Assembly (NCBI GenBank): GCA_000023405.1
Contig: CP001643.1
Span: 2,666,001 to 2,730,000, forward strand
Length of the DNA stretch: 64,000 nucleotides
Reading direction: 5' to 3'
DNA from: Brachybacterium faecium DSM 4810
GTDB lineage: Bacteria > Actinomycetota > Actinomycetes > Actinomycetales > Dermabacteraceae
The notes beneath the pieces were generated by a model. It had not been told where the DNA came from. It worked only from the letters and a program-made list of their open reading frames with translations, and ran no database searches. Positions 14,239 to 22,404 of the stretch are shown piece by piece. How positions within the stretch are numbered: the first letter of the stretch is position 1; the number at the start of each line of letters is the position of its first letter. Both the position numbers and the translations under genes were made by a program.

Positions 14239-14425
14239 AGGCCTCGACACGCAAGTGTCGAGGCCTCGATCGCACGGACATCCTGCCCCATGGGCACCGG
14301 CCGGGGCCGGACGGACGACCGCACGAGGGTCGCTTCTTCACCTGCGCAGGCCATCCCGGAGGGATTTCTTCGATCGTCCTCGAGGTCGAGGGCGACGACC
14401 GGCGGTCTTCGGTAGCTCCACAGTA
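14239..14425 (-). promoter_or_regulatory. L10 (rplJ) leader with attenuator
   Basis: The leader between a -10-like TACTGT (14420-14425) and rplJ contains CCUGCGCAGGUGAAG (about 14336-14350), which resembles the conserved kink-turn/L10-binding core of rplJ leaders. Next comes a perfect 12-bp hairpin AGGCCTCGACAC-ttgc-GTGTCGAGGCCT (14239-14266) followed by TTTT on the minus strand, i.e. a classical intrinsic terminator 55 bases before the rplJ start. A U-tract terminator is unusual in this GC-rich window, which supports a regulatory attenuator. Bound L10(L12) would be expected to favour termination. The upstream part of the structure was not folded by computation. Confidence 0.7.
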
Positions 14426-14565
14426 GTGCAGGAGGGGGCCTCGGCGCCACGGCGCGAGCGGCGTCGTGCGTCACACCTCGGGCACGGCGGCAGCGCTCTC
14501 CACTGGCGCGGCGGCGCTGCGGCCCGAGAGCGGCATCCTGCAGCGTCCCGGCGCGAACGCGACGG

Positions 14566-14595
14566 CGCCCCGCCCACCATGAGGTGGACGGGGCG
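14566..14595 (-). terminator. terminator after rplA
   Basis: 13-bp stem (CGCCCCG-CCACC type) with a four-base loop. The one DNA mismatch is a U-G wobble in the minus-strand RNA. It lies 37 bases past the rplA stop and separates rplKA from the rplJ leader. Confidence 0.7.
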
Positions 14596-14632
14596 TCGGC
14601 GATGCGTCCCGAGGGGACGGCCGGCGGGGCGC

Positions 14633-15352
14633 TCAGGCCTCGTCGGTGTCCTCGAGGAGGTTGCGCGTGCGGTTCACGTCGACCGGGATGCCCGGGCCCA
14701 TGGTGGTGGACACGGTGATCTTCGTGATGTAGCGGCCCTTGGAGGAGGACGGCTTCAGGCGCAGGATCTCGTCGAGCGCGGCGACGTAGTTCTCGACCAG
14801 CTGCTGATCGGTGAAGGAGACCTTCCCGACGAGGTAGTGCAGGTTGGCCGCACGGTCGGTGCGGAACTCGATCTTGCCGCCCTTGATGTCGCCCACGGCC
14901 TTGGTCACGTCCATGGTGACGGTGCCGGTCTTGGGGTTCGGCATGAGGCCGCGGGGGCCGAGCACGCGGCCCAGCTTGCCCACCTTGCCCATGAGGTTCG
15001 GCGTGGCCACGGCCGCGTCGAAGTCGGTCCAGCCGCCGGCGACCTTCTCGATCAGCTCGTCGTCGCCGACCTCGTCGGCGCCGGCCTCGCGGGCGGCGTC
15101 GGCCTGCGCGCCGGTCGCGAAGACGATCACGCGGGCGGTCTTGCCGGTGCCGTTGGGCAGGTTGACGGTGCCGCGCACCATCTGATCCGCCTTGCGGGGA
15201 TCCACGCCGAGCCGCATCGAGACCTCGACGGAGGCATCGAACTTGGCCGGGGAGGACTTCTGCGCCAGACGCAGCGCGTCCAGCGGGGAGTATGCACGGC
15301 CCTCTTCGATCAGGGCAGCGCCGTTCTTGTACGCCTTGCTACGGAATCCCAT
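14633..15352 (-). CDS. rplA: 50S ribosomal protein L1 (uL1)
   Basis: 239-residue L1-stalk protein of the large subunit, involved in release of deacylated tRNA. The signature [15 protein letters not shown] lies at about residues 138-152. ATG at 15350-15352, only 4 bases after the rplK stop, so the two are co-transcribed and likely translationally coupled. Full length for the family. Confidence 0.97.
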   Translation of the reverse strand: MGFRSKAYKNGAALIEEGRAYSPLDALRLAQKSSPAKFDASVEVSMRLGVDPRKADQMVRGTVNLPNGTGKTARVIVFATGAQADAAREAGADEVGDDELIEKVAGGWTDFDAAVATPNLMGKVGKLGRVLGPRGLMPNPKTGTVTMDVTKAVGDIKGGKIEFRTDRAANLHYLVGKVSFTDQQLVENYVAALDEILRLKPSSSKGRYITKITVSTTMGPGIPVDVNRTRNLLEDTDEA

Positions 15353-15356
15353 GTCG

Positions 15357-15788
15357 TCAGCCCTCCACCGTGATGCCCATGGAACGAGCGGTGCCCTCGA
15401 CGATCTTCGCCGCGGCCTCCATGTCGTTCGCGTTCAGATCAGGCATCTTGGTCTCCGCGATCTCGCGGACCTGAGCCTGGGTGATCTTGCCGACCTTGTC
15501 CGTGTGCGGGACGGCCGAGCCCTTCTGGAGGCCGGCGGCCTTCTTGATGAGCTCAGCGGCCGGCGGGGTCTTCGTGATGAAGGTGAACGAGCGGTCCTCG
15601 TAGACCGTGATCTCGACCGGGATGATGTTGCCACGCTGATCGGCGGTGCGATCGTTGTAGGCCTTCACGAACTCCATCATGTTCACGCCGGCAGCGCCGA
15701 GCGCGGGACCCACGGGCGGCGCAGGCGTGGCCTGGCCGGCCTGGATCTGGAGCTTGATGACGCTCGCGATCTTCTTCTTGGGAGCCAT
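15357..15788 (-). CDS. rplK: 50S ribosomal protein L11 (uL11)
   Basis: 143-residue protein of the GTPase-associated centre. The N-terminal proline-rich motif [10 protein letters not shown] (about residues 22-31), the site where thiopeptides contact L11 and rRNA, is intact. ATG start at 15786-15788. A possible promoter (15889-15917) in the 187-base gap after nusG would start a separate rplKA transcript. Confidence 0.97.
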   Translation of the reverse strand: MAPKKKIASVIKLQIQAGQATPAPPVGPALGAAGVNMMEFVKAYNDRTADQRGNIIPVEITVYEDRSFTFITKTPPAAELIKKAAGLQKGSAVPHTDKVGKITQAQVREIAETKMPDLNANDMEAAAKIVEGTARSMGITVEG

Positions 15789-15888
15789 TGCTCTTCCTTA
15801 CTGTGGTGTGGTCCGGGCGGAGCTCATCACGCGCTCCTCCCACTGCAGGACGAGCGCCCGCGCACGGCGGGCGCCGGTCCGAGGTGCG

Positions 15889-15917
15889 ACGCTACCTGCG
15901 CGTCGCTGCGGCGTCGA
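15889..15917 (-). promoter_or_regulatory. candidate promoter for rplKA
   Basis: TCGACG (15912-15917) and TAGCGT (15889-15894) spaced by 17 bases on the minus strand. A small stem GCGCCCGC/GCGGGCGC (15854-15874) lies in the resulting leader. Match to consensus is modest. Confidence 0.35.
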
Positions 15918-15975
15918 CCGGGATCGGGGGTGATCCTGGCCCTATTCGGCGCGGCGCAGCGGCCGCGCCCGCCGC

Positions 15976-16881
15976 TCAGATCTTGGCGACCTGGTCGAAC
16001 GCCAGCTCGACCGGGGTCTCGCGCCCGAAGATGGACACCAGGACCTGGAGCTTCTGGGCCTCCGAGTGGATCTCGGAGATGGTGGCCGGCATGGTCTCGA
16101 AGGGGCCGTCCATGACGGTGACGGACTCGCCGACCTGGAAGTCGGGGACCTTCTGCGCCGCTGCGGCCTTGGAGCCGCCCGAGGAGCGCTTCTTCTCCGG
16201 CAGGCCGACGGAGGGGGCCAGCAGCGAGTAGATCTCGTCGAAGCTCAGCGGCGTGGGGTCGGTGGCGTTTCCGACGAAGCCGGTCACGCCGGGGGTGTCG
16301 CGCACGACCCGCCAGGACTCGGTGGTCAGATCCATGCGCACCAGCACGTATCCGGGCACGCGGACGCGGCGGACGATCTTCTTCTGGCCGTTCTTGACCT
16401 CGGTCGCGTCCTCCATCGGGACCTGGACCTCGAAGATGTACTCCTCCATGTCCTGGGTCTCGGTGCGCGTGGCCAGCTGGGTCTTCACGCGGTTCTCGTG
16501 ACCGGAGTAGGAGTGGATCACGTACCACTCGCCGAGGGCGGCGCGCAGGTGGCGCTTGAGCTGCACCAGCGGATCCTCCTCCGCGGGCTCCTCACCGGCC
16601 TCGTCGGCGGCGTCGCCCTCGGGGGCGGTCGCCTCATCGGCGCCGGGCTCGTCGACCGCGGACGCCTCGGCGGCGGCCTCGGTCTCCGCACCGGCGGCCT
16701 CGTCGGTCTCCATCTCGGAGCTCGCGGCGGTGTCCTCGCCGGCGGCGAGATCGGCGAGGCTCGCGTCGCGCGCGGCGTCGGCCTGGGGCTCGGCGTCACC
16801 GGACTGGGCGGAGGCGGAGAACGAGAGGGAGTCGTCGAGGTCCTCGTACGACTCGTCGGGGGTGGAGATCTGGTCGCTCAT
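15976..16881 (-). CDS. nusG: transcription termination/antitermination protein NusG
   Basis: 301 residues. An acidic, Ala/Glu-rich disordered extension of about 117 residues precedes the NGN domain (begins [15 protein letters not shown]), which binds the RNA polymerase clamp. A KOW domain at about residues 245-300 ([15 protein letters not shown]) contacts NusE or Rho. Such acidic extensions are usual in actinobacterial NusG. ATG at 16879-16881; 76 bases downstream of secE, presumably one transcript with tRNA-Trp and secE. Confidence 0.96.
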   Translation of the reverse strand: MSDQISTPDESYEDLDDSLSFSASAQSGDAEPQADAARDASLADLAAGEDTAASSEMETDEAAGAETEAAAEASAVDEPGADEATAPEGDAADEAGEEPAEEDPLVQLKRHLRAALGEWYVIHSYSGHENRVKTQLATRTETQDMEEYIFEVQVPMEDATEVKNGQKKIVRRVRVPGYVLVRMDLTTESWRVVRDTPGVTGFVGNATDPTPLSFDEIYSLLAPSVGLPEKKRSSGGSKAAAAQKVPDFQVGESVTVMDGPFETMPATISEIHSEAQKLQVLVSIFGRETPVELAFDQVAKI

Positions 16882-16957
16882 CGGCGGGAACCTGCCTTCC
16901 TGGCGGCGTGGAACTGATCGGTCACGGTGCGGTGTGCGGTGCGGGCCGAGGTGCGGC

Positions 16958-17224
16958 TCACACGTCGGGGACCGTGAAGGCGATCCTGGACAGCCAGCTG
17001 AACGCGGCGTCGAGACCGAAGATCAGCAGGATCATGAAGACGACGAACAGCAGGACCGTGATCGAGTACAGGACCAGCTCCCGACGGGTCGGGACGACAA
17101 CCTTCCGGAGCTCCGCGATGACCTGCCGGATGAACAGGCCGATCGCCAGGAACGGGTTCTTCGACCCGGAGCCCGGGACGTCAGCGCCGCTGGGCGTCGA
17201 CGGGGCGTTCTGGCTGGAGTTCAC
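16958..17224 (-). CDS. secE: preprotein translocase subunit SecE
   Basis: Small membrane subunit of the SecYEG channel, 88 residues. The C-terminal half has the SecE pattern: amphipathic [20 protein letters not shown] followed by a single membrane helix ([22 protein letters not shown]). The start is GTG 17222-17224 ([11 protein letters not shown]). The open frame continues upstream, but that part translates the tRNA-Trp gene and cannot be protein. The ribosome binding site is weak, so the start is somewhat uncertain. Confidence 0.93.
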   Translation of the reverse strand: MNSSQNAPSTPSGADVPGSGSKNPFLAIGLFIRQVIAELRKVVVPTRRELVLYSITVLLFVVFMILLIFGLDAAFSWLSRIAFTVPDV

Positions 17225-17286
17225 TCTGGGCTGTCCGATCTCGTCGAGGTCATCCGCATCCGGCCGGGTGACCCCGACCGGACCGG

Positions 17287-17359
17287 CAGGGCAGACAGGG
17301 CTCGAACCTGCAACCTGCGGTTTTGGAGACCGCTGCGCTACCAATTGCGCCACTGCCCT
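17287..17359 (-). tRNA. trnW: tRNA-Trp (CCA anticodon)
   Basis: 73-base cloverleaf on the minus strand. The acceptor stem AGGGCAG/CTGCCCT, D arm GCGC-GCGC, anticodon arm GCGGT-CTCCAAA-ACCGC with CCA anticodon, and T arm GCAGG-TTCGAGC-CCTGT all pair. No CCA is encoded (the discriminator G is followed by CCG). It lies 62 bases upstream of secE, a conserved actinobacterial linkage, and probably shares its promoter. Confidence 0.97.
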
Positions 17360-17430
17360 TCATGAGGATCAGGCCTCATGTGGTCGCTGCGCGGGTTCCC
17401 GGAGGAGCTCCGCGGCTCGGACCAGCGACC

Positions 17431-17460
17431 AGCATACAAGCCGCACGGGGCTCGTGCTAA
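17431..17460 (-). promoter_or_regulatory. candidate promoter for tRNA-Trp-secE-nusG
   Basis: TTAGCA (17455-17460) and TATGCT (17431-17436) separated by 18 bases on the minus strand, about 65 bases upstream of the mature tRNA 5' end. The rest of the roughly 300-base gap 17360-17659 holds nothing else I can recognise apart from the -10-like element of the next gene. Confidence 0.5.
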
Positions 17461-17659
17461 TCCGGCGGCGGGAGATCACATCGCAGCGAGACGCAGGCCA
17501 CTCGATCCCGCGGCCCGCGCACCGCCTGCTCCCCCGCCTGTGCTCTGCCGCTGCCCCGCCCGCACGCTGCGCGGCAGACGGTCTCCGCAGCACGCCGCCG
17601 ACGGTGTCCGAACTGTCGCGATCCTGGCGGCGCGCGCCGAGCTCTGTCACGATAGGCGG

Positions 17660-18904
17660 GTGACCACCGACGATGCCAGCATCCCCGCGACCAGCCCGCA
17701 GACCTCTCAGCACGCCCGCATCTCGAAGCGGGTCGGAGCGATCGAGCCCTCCGCGACCCTCGCCGTCGACGCCACCGCGAAGGCCCTCAAGGCCGCCGGC
17801 CGCCCCGTGATCGGCTTCGGCGCCGGTGAGCCCGATTTCCCCACCCCGCAGCACATCGTCGACGCGGCGATCGAGGCGGCGCAGGATCCGCGCAACCACC
17901 GCTACTCGGCCACCGGCGGCCTTCCCGAGCTGCGCGAGGCGCTCGCGGAGTCCTTCTCCGCGAGTACCGGCCTGGAGATCGATCCCGCCCAGGTGCTCGT
18001 GACCAACGGCGGCAAGCAGGCCGTGTTCCAGACCTTCGCGACGCTCCTGGACCCGGGCGACGAGGTGCTCCTGCCGGCCCCGTACTGGACCACCTACCCC
18101 GAGGCGATCCGGCAGACCGGCGCCACCGAGGTGCCCGTCCTGGCCGGCGTGGACCAGAACTACGTGCCCACCGTGGAGCAGCTGGAGGCGGCCCGCACCG
18201 AGCGCACCCGCGCCCTCGTGCTGTGCTCCCCCTCCAACCCCACCGGTGTGGTGCTCACGCCCGAGCAGATCGCCGAGATCGGCCGCTGGGCGCACCAGCA
18301 CGGGATCTGGGTGGTGACCGACGAGATCTACCACTCCCTCACCTACGACGGCATGCCGTTCACCTCCGTGCTCGAGGCCGTGCCCGAGCTCGCCGAGACC
18401 ACGGTGCTGCTGGGCGGCGTGGCGAAGTCCTTCGCGATGACCGGCTGGCGGGTGGGCTGGATGGTGGGCCCGGCGGACGTCATCAAGGCGGCCTCCAACC
18501 TGCAGTCCCACCTCACCTCGCACGTCAACAACATCGCGCAGCGGGCCGCGCTCGCGGCGCTGACCGGCCCGAGCGAGCCCGTCGAGCAGATGCGGGAGGC
18601 CTTCGACCGTCGCCGCCGCCTGATCGTCGAGAAGCTCTCCGCGGTGCCGGGCTTCACCGTGCCCACCCCCACCGGCGCGTTCTACGTGTTCCCGGACGTC
18701 TCCGGGGCGCTGGGCCGCACCCTGCGCGGCCGCGAGGTCACCACCTCGACGGAGCTGGCCACCGTGATCCTCGAGGAGGCGGAGGTCGCCGCCGTGCCCG
18801 GCGAGGCCTTCGGCGCCCCCGGTCACCTGCGCTTCTCCTACGCCCTGAACGACGACGACATCGTCGAGGGCATCGATCGGGTGGCCGCGCTGCTGGGCGA
18901 GTGA
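17660..18904 (+). CDS. pyridoxal-phosphate aspartate/aromatic-type aminotransferase (class I)
   Basis: 414-residue fold-type I aminotransferase, AspC/AspB-like, probably transferring the amino group of aspartate or a similar amino acid to 2-oxoglutarate. Visible motifs are YSATGGLPELREA, NGGKQAVF, SPSNPTGVV, TDEIYHSLTY and the PLP-lysine segment KSFAMTGWRVGWM (about residues 255-267). The start GTG 17660 is chosen because a -10-like CACGAT (17648-17653) ends 6 bases before it, the leaderless pattern seen across this window. Ten bases before the adenosine-deaminase-like gene. Exact substrate not determinable. Confidence 0.9.
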   Translation: MTTDDASIPATSPQTSQHARISKRVGAIEPSATLAVDATAKALKAAGRPVIGFGAGEPDFPTPQHIVDAAIEAAQDPRNHRYSATGGLPELREALAESFSASTGLEIDPAQVLVTNGGKQAVFQTFATLLDPGDEVLLPAPYWTTYPEAIRQTGATEVPVLAGVDQNYVPTVEQLEAARTERTRALVLCSPSNPTGVVLTPEQIAEIGRWAHQHGIWVVTDEIYHSLTYDGMPFTSVLEAVPELAETTVLLGGVAKSFAMTGWRVGWMVGPADVIKAASNLQSHLTSHVNNIAQRAALAALTGPSEPVEQMREAFDRRRRLIVEKLSAVPGFTVPTPTGAFYVFPDVSGALGRTLRGREVTTSTELATVILEEAEVAAVPGEAFGAPGHLRFSYALNDDDIVEGIDRVAALLGE

Positions 18905-18914
18905 GCCGACCCGC

Positions 18915-19946
18915 ATGACGACGGCGGAGGGCGCGGGCCGCGATCTCGCGGCGCTGCCGAAGGCGCATCTGCACCTGCACTTCACGGGGTCGATGCGCCC
19001 CTCGACGCTGTGGGAGCTCGCGGCGGAGCGCGGCATCCGCCTGCCCCGCTCGCTCACCGACGACGTCGCGCTGCAGGTCGAGCCGACGCGGCGCGGATGG
19101 TTCCGCTTCCAGCGGCAGTACGACGCCGCGCGCGCCGTGGTCGACTCCGAGGCGGCGATGCGGCGGATCCTCCACGAGGCCGTGCTGGACGATGCGGCCG
19201 AGGGATCGGGTCGTCTCGAGCTGCAGGTGGATCCCACCAGCTACGCCCCGTTCGTGGGCGGTCTGACCCCGGCGATCGAGATCGTGCTCGACCAGGCCGC
19301 GCTCTCGGAGCGGGAGACCGGGGTGAGCGTGGGCATCATCATCGCGGCCTCCCGCACCCGGCACCCGCTGGACGCGCGCACCCTGGCGCGCCTGGCCGCC
19401 AGGAACGCGGGGCCGGTCATCGGCTTCGGCCTGTCGAACGACGAGCGCCGCGGCACGACGGCCGACTTCGGACCCGCGTTCCGCATCGCCCGGGAGGCCG
19501 GCCTGCTGTCGGTCCCGCACGGCGGTGAGCTGCTCGGCCCCGCGCATGTGCGGGACGTGGTGGACCATCTGCATCCGCACCGCCTGGGCCACGGGGTGCG
19601 CACGGCGGAGGATCCCGAGCTGCTGGCCCGGGTGGTCGATGCCGGGATCGGCCTCGAGGTGTGCCCCGCCTCCAACGCCTCGCTGGGCGTCGTGGAGCAG
19701 GCCGAGGACGTGCCGCTGCGGCGCCTGGTCGCCTCCGGTGCCCAGATCGCGCTGAGCGCCGACGACCCGCTCCTGTTCGATTCGCGGCTGCTGGACCAGT
19801 ACGAGACGGCGCGCCGGATCGGCTTCGCCGATGCGGAGCTGGCCGGGCTCGCGGCCTCCTCGATCACGGTCTCCGCCGCCCCGGCCGCGGTGAAGCAGCG
19901 CCTGCTGGACGGGGTGCGGGAGTGGCTCGCAGCCCCCGCTCGATAG
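18915..19946 (+). CDS. adenosine deaminase family protein
   Basis: 343-residue metal-dependent amidohydrolase of the adenosine/AMP deaminase family, expected to deaminate adenosine or a related purine nucleoside. Metal and substrate motifs in order: KAHLHLHFTGSMRP near residue 17-30 (HxH ligands), HGGE around 205 (proton-shuttle Glu), HRLGHGVR around 225, and SADDPLLF around 280. The first motif reads HxHFTGS instead of the textbook HxHLDGS, a variant I recall in actinobacterial members. Ten bases after the aminotransferase, so probably co-transcribed. Confidence 0.88.
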   Translation: MTTAEGAGRDLAALPKAHLHLHFTGSMRPSTLWELAAERGIRLPRSLTDDVALQVEPTRRGWFRFQRQYDAARAVVDSEAAMRRILHEAVLDDAAEGSGRLELQVDPTSYAPFVGGLTPAIEIVLDQAALSERETGVSVGIIIAASRTRHPLDARTLARLAARNAGPVIGFGLSNDERRGTTADFGPAFRIAREAGLLSVPHGGELLGPAHVRDVVDHLHPHRLGHGVRTAEDPELLARVVDAGIGLEVCPASNASLGVVEQAEDVPLRRLVASGAQIALSADDPLLFDSRLLDQYETARRIGFADAELAGLAASSITVSAAPAAVKQRLLDGVREWLAAPAR

Positions 19947-19967
19947 TCCCGGCTCGACACTCCCGGC

Positions 19968-21230
19968 TCAGCGGTCCTGTCCGGCGCCCTCCGAGGGCAG
20001 GGCGAGGAAGAACTCGGGGGCGGTGAAGCCCTGCTCCGCGAAGGCGGCCGCGATCGCCGCGGCGACCTCCTGCGCCTGCGAGGCCTCGACCAGAGCGATC
20101 GTCGACCCGCCGAAGCCGCCGCCGGTCATCCGGGCGCCGTGCGCACCGGCGCGCCGGGCCGCGTCCACCGCGACGTCCAGCTGCGGCACGGTCACCTCGT
20201 AGTCCTCGCGCAGCGAGTCGTGGGACGCGTTCAGCAGAGCGCCGAGCGCATCGACGTGCTCGCGCACGGTGCCCTCGGCCAGCAGCGCGTCGAAGTCCCG
20301 CACCCGCTGGATCTCGGTGATCACGTGGTGGGCGCGGCGGCGCACCACCTCGTCGTCGATCCGGCCCAGCAGCTCCTCGAGCTGCGCGGGATCGGCGTCC
20401 CGCAGGGTGTCCACCTCGAGCGCGCGGGCGGCGGTCTCGCTGTCCGCGCGCCGGGCGGTGTACTCGCCGTCCACGTGAGAGTGCTCGGCGCGGGTGTCGG
20501 TGATCAGCAGCGCGAGGTCCTGGGAGGCCAGGTCCCACGGCACCGGCCGCGTGGAGAAGTCGCGGCAGTCGAGGAAGAGGGCGTGACCCTCGCGGGAGAG
20601 CACCGAGGCGGACTGGTCCAGGCCGCCGGTGGAGGCGCCGGCGAAGTCGGTCTCCGCGGTGATCGTCGCGCGCACCCGGTCCAGCGGCTCGGTGCCCAGG
20701 GTCAGCAGCGCCTCGATCGCCTCCGCGGACGCGCACTCGAGGGCGGCGGAGCTGGAGAGGCCGGCGCCCAGCGGCACCTGGCCGTCGATCATGATGTCCA
20801 TGCCGCGGGTGGAGGCGCCGGAGATCCGGGCGCGCAGCGCCCACAGCACCCCGGCCACATAGGCGGGCCAGCCGGTGACATTCCCGGGTGCGAGCTCGCG
20901 GGCGTCGATGTCGAGCACCGTCTCGTCCTGGGCGGAGCGCAGGCGCAGCCGGTCGGTGGGCGTGCGCGCCGCCGCCGCGAAGCAGCGGTGCGAGATCGCC
21001 ATCGGCAGGCACAGGCCGTCCTGGTAGTCGACGTGCTCGCCGATGATGTTGACGCGGCCGGGCGCGGACCACACGCCGTCGGGCGCATAGCCGAACGACT
21101 CCTCGAACAGCTGCGCGGCCCGTTCCGCGGCCTCGGCACGATCAGGGGCGGCGGAGAGCTCCACCGCGGCCCGGTCGACGCCGTCGGCGTCGGTGGGTGC
21201 GAGAGAGGCGACGGGGTCGGCGCTGGTCAT
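19968..21230 (-). CDS. galK: galactokinase
   Basis: 420-residue GHMP-family sugar kinase phosphorylating galactose in the Leloir pathway. The galactokinase signature GRVNIIGEHVDYQDG lies at about residues 57-71, the ATP-binding GLSSSAALE loop at about 138, and the C-terminal TGGGFGGS glycine motif at about 350. ATG at 21228-21230 with GGAAGGA upstream. No galT or galE is adjacent. It ends 22 bases from the convergent adenosine-deaminase-like gene. Confidence 0.95.
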   Translation of the reverse strand: MTSADPVASLAPTDADGVDRAAVELSAAPDRAEAAERAAQLFEESFGYAPDGVWSAPGRVNIIGEHVDYQDGLCLPMAISHRCFAAAARTPTDRLRLRSAQDETVLDIDARELAPGNVTGWPAYVAGVLWALRARISGASTRGMDIMIDGQVPLGAGLSSSAALECASAEAIEALLTLGTEPLDRVRATITAETDFAGASTGGLDQSASVLSREGHALFLDCRDFSTRPVPWDLASQDLALLITDTRAEHSHVDGEYTARRADSETAARALEVDTLRDADPAQLEELLGRIDDEVVRRRAHHVITEIQRVRDFDALLAEGTVREHVDALGALLNASHDSLREDYEVTVPQLDVAVDAARRAGAHGARMTGGGFGGSTIALVEASQAQEVAAAIAAAFAEQGFTAPEFFLALPSEGAGQDR

Positions 21231-21301
21231 GAAGATCCTTCCGGAACGGTCAGGGGCTCGGCCGCGACGGAGGAGGCAACCTGCCCGGCACGGCGTGCGA
21301 A

Positions 21302-21307
21302 AGTCTA
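21302..21307 (-). promoter_or_regulatory. candidate -10 element for galK
   Basis: TAGACT on the minus strand, about 70 bases before the galK start. The same hexamer precedes trkH, trkA and the PLDc_N gene here. No convincing -35 box. Confidence 0.35.
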
Positions 21308-21339
21308 ACCGTCATCGCGACAAGAGCGCAGGTTCCCGC

Positions 21340-22404
21340 TCAGGGCCGCACTGCGAGGCAGGACACCGAGGGCGCGGGGATCGGCTCCCCGGCTCGCGCG
21401 AGCTCCTCCCCGCGGCGGCGCAGCACGTCGATCCGGTCGCCCTCCTGCGCGGCGACCAGCACCAGGTCCCCCAGCTGGGTGAAGTGGCGCGGATGTGCGC
21501 CGACCGCGATCTCGGCCACCCGCTGCGGCCGCATCGGCGTGAGGGAGAGGATCGAGAGGGTGTCCGGCCCGCGATTGGCCACCAGCAGGGCGGATTCATC
21601 CGCGGTGAGCTCGATGTGGGACAGCGCATTGCTGCCCTCGTGCTCGCTGGCGGGGATCATCGAGCGCACCGCCCAGCGGTGCGTGGGCGTGTTCAGCGCC
21701 GAGGGCAGGCCCTGCTGCGCCAGGACCTCGCTGCGGGTCGCGGTGGCGACCATCCCCGAGCGCTCGCAGGAGATGTGGAGCTGCTCGGACTCGTGATCGG
21801 CGGCGAGGTGGCGGGGCCCGCTGCCGCGGCTGAGCGGAATCTCTCCCGCGAGGTCGATCGTGCCGTCGATCCCCTGGGCGTACAGCAGCACCCGGTCCAG
21901 CCCGAGATCGGGGACGGCGAGCAGCGAGGTGCCCGGCAGGGCGACCACCTGATGGGGGTGCGGGTCCTCGTGATCGCTGAGGTCGCGATGGTCGTCGAGG
22001 TCGATCTGCTCGACGGGGATGCCGTCGGCGTCCAGCCGCACCGTCACCACGGAGCCCGCACCGTACTGGGCGACGATCAAGGTGGAGGGATCGGTGCCGC
22101 GGCGCAGATGGCAGCCGCCGTGGCCGTCGAGTGCGAGCTCCCCGAGCACCTCGGCCTCCCGCCCGTCGGCCGAGACCCGCACCGCCACCACCCGGGTGGG
22201 GTCGCCCTCGAGCACGGCGTGGAGCAGCGTGCCGTCGGGGCTCCAGATCACGAAGGAGGGGTCCGGCAGGTCCACCGCCGCGAGCCGTTCCACGGCCGGT
22301 GCGCCGCCGCCCTCGAGGCTCAGGCCCAGCAGTTCGAGCCCGGGGCCGCGGCCGGTGCCGCTGCGCGAGTAGCTGCCGGCGGCGAGCAGTGCGGTGGTGG
22401 TCAT
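21340..22404 (-). CDS. lactonase-family seven-bladed beta-propeller protein (6-phosphogluconolactonase-like)
   Basis: 354-residue protein with no signal peptide and the repeating blade pattern of the YbhE-type lactonase family: PSFVIWSPDGTLLHAVLE, GSGPRHLAADHESEQLHI, SNALSHIELTADESALLVANRG and GAHPRHFTQLGDLVLVAAQEGD. Family members hydrolyse 6-phosphogluconolactone or other lactones; the real substrate here is unknown. Its ATG overlaps the stop of the ThrE-type exporter gene by four bases (ATGA), so the two are translationally coupled. Confidence 0.82.
   Translation of the reverse strand: MTTTALLAAGSYSRSGTGRGPGLELLGLSLEGGGAPAVERLAAVDLPDPSFVIWSPDGTLLHAVLEGDPTRVVAVRVSADGREAEVLGELALDGHGGCHLRRGTDPSTLIVAQYGAGSVVTVRLDADGIPVEQIDLDDHRDLSDHEDPHPHQVVALPGTSLLAVPDLGLDRVLLYAQGIDGTIDLAGEIPLSRGSGPRHLAADHESEQLHISCERSGMVATATRSEVLAQQGLPSALNTPTHRWAVRSMIPASEHEGSNALSHIELTADESALLVANRGPDTLSILSLTPMRPQRVAEIAVGAHPRHFTQLGDLVLVAAQEGDRIDVLRRRGEELARAGEPIPAPSVSCLAVRP

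Noticed and set aside
17225-17353. Longer N-terminus for SecE
   Set aside because: The extension translates the tRNA-Trp gene (MAQLVAQRS... is the usual false peptide from tRNA).
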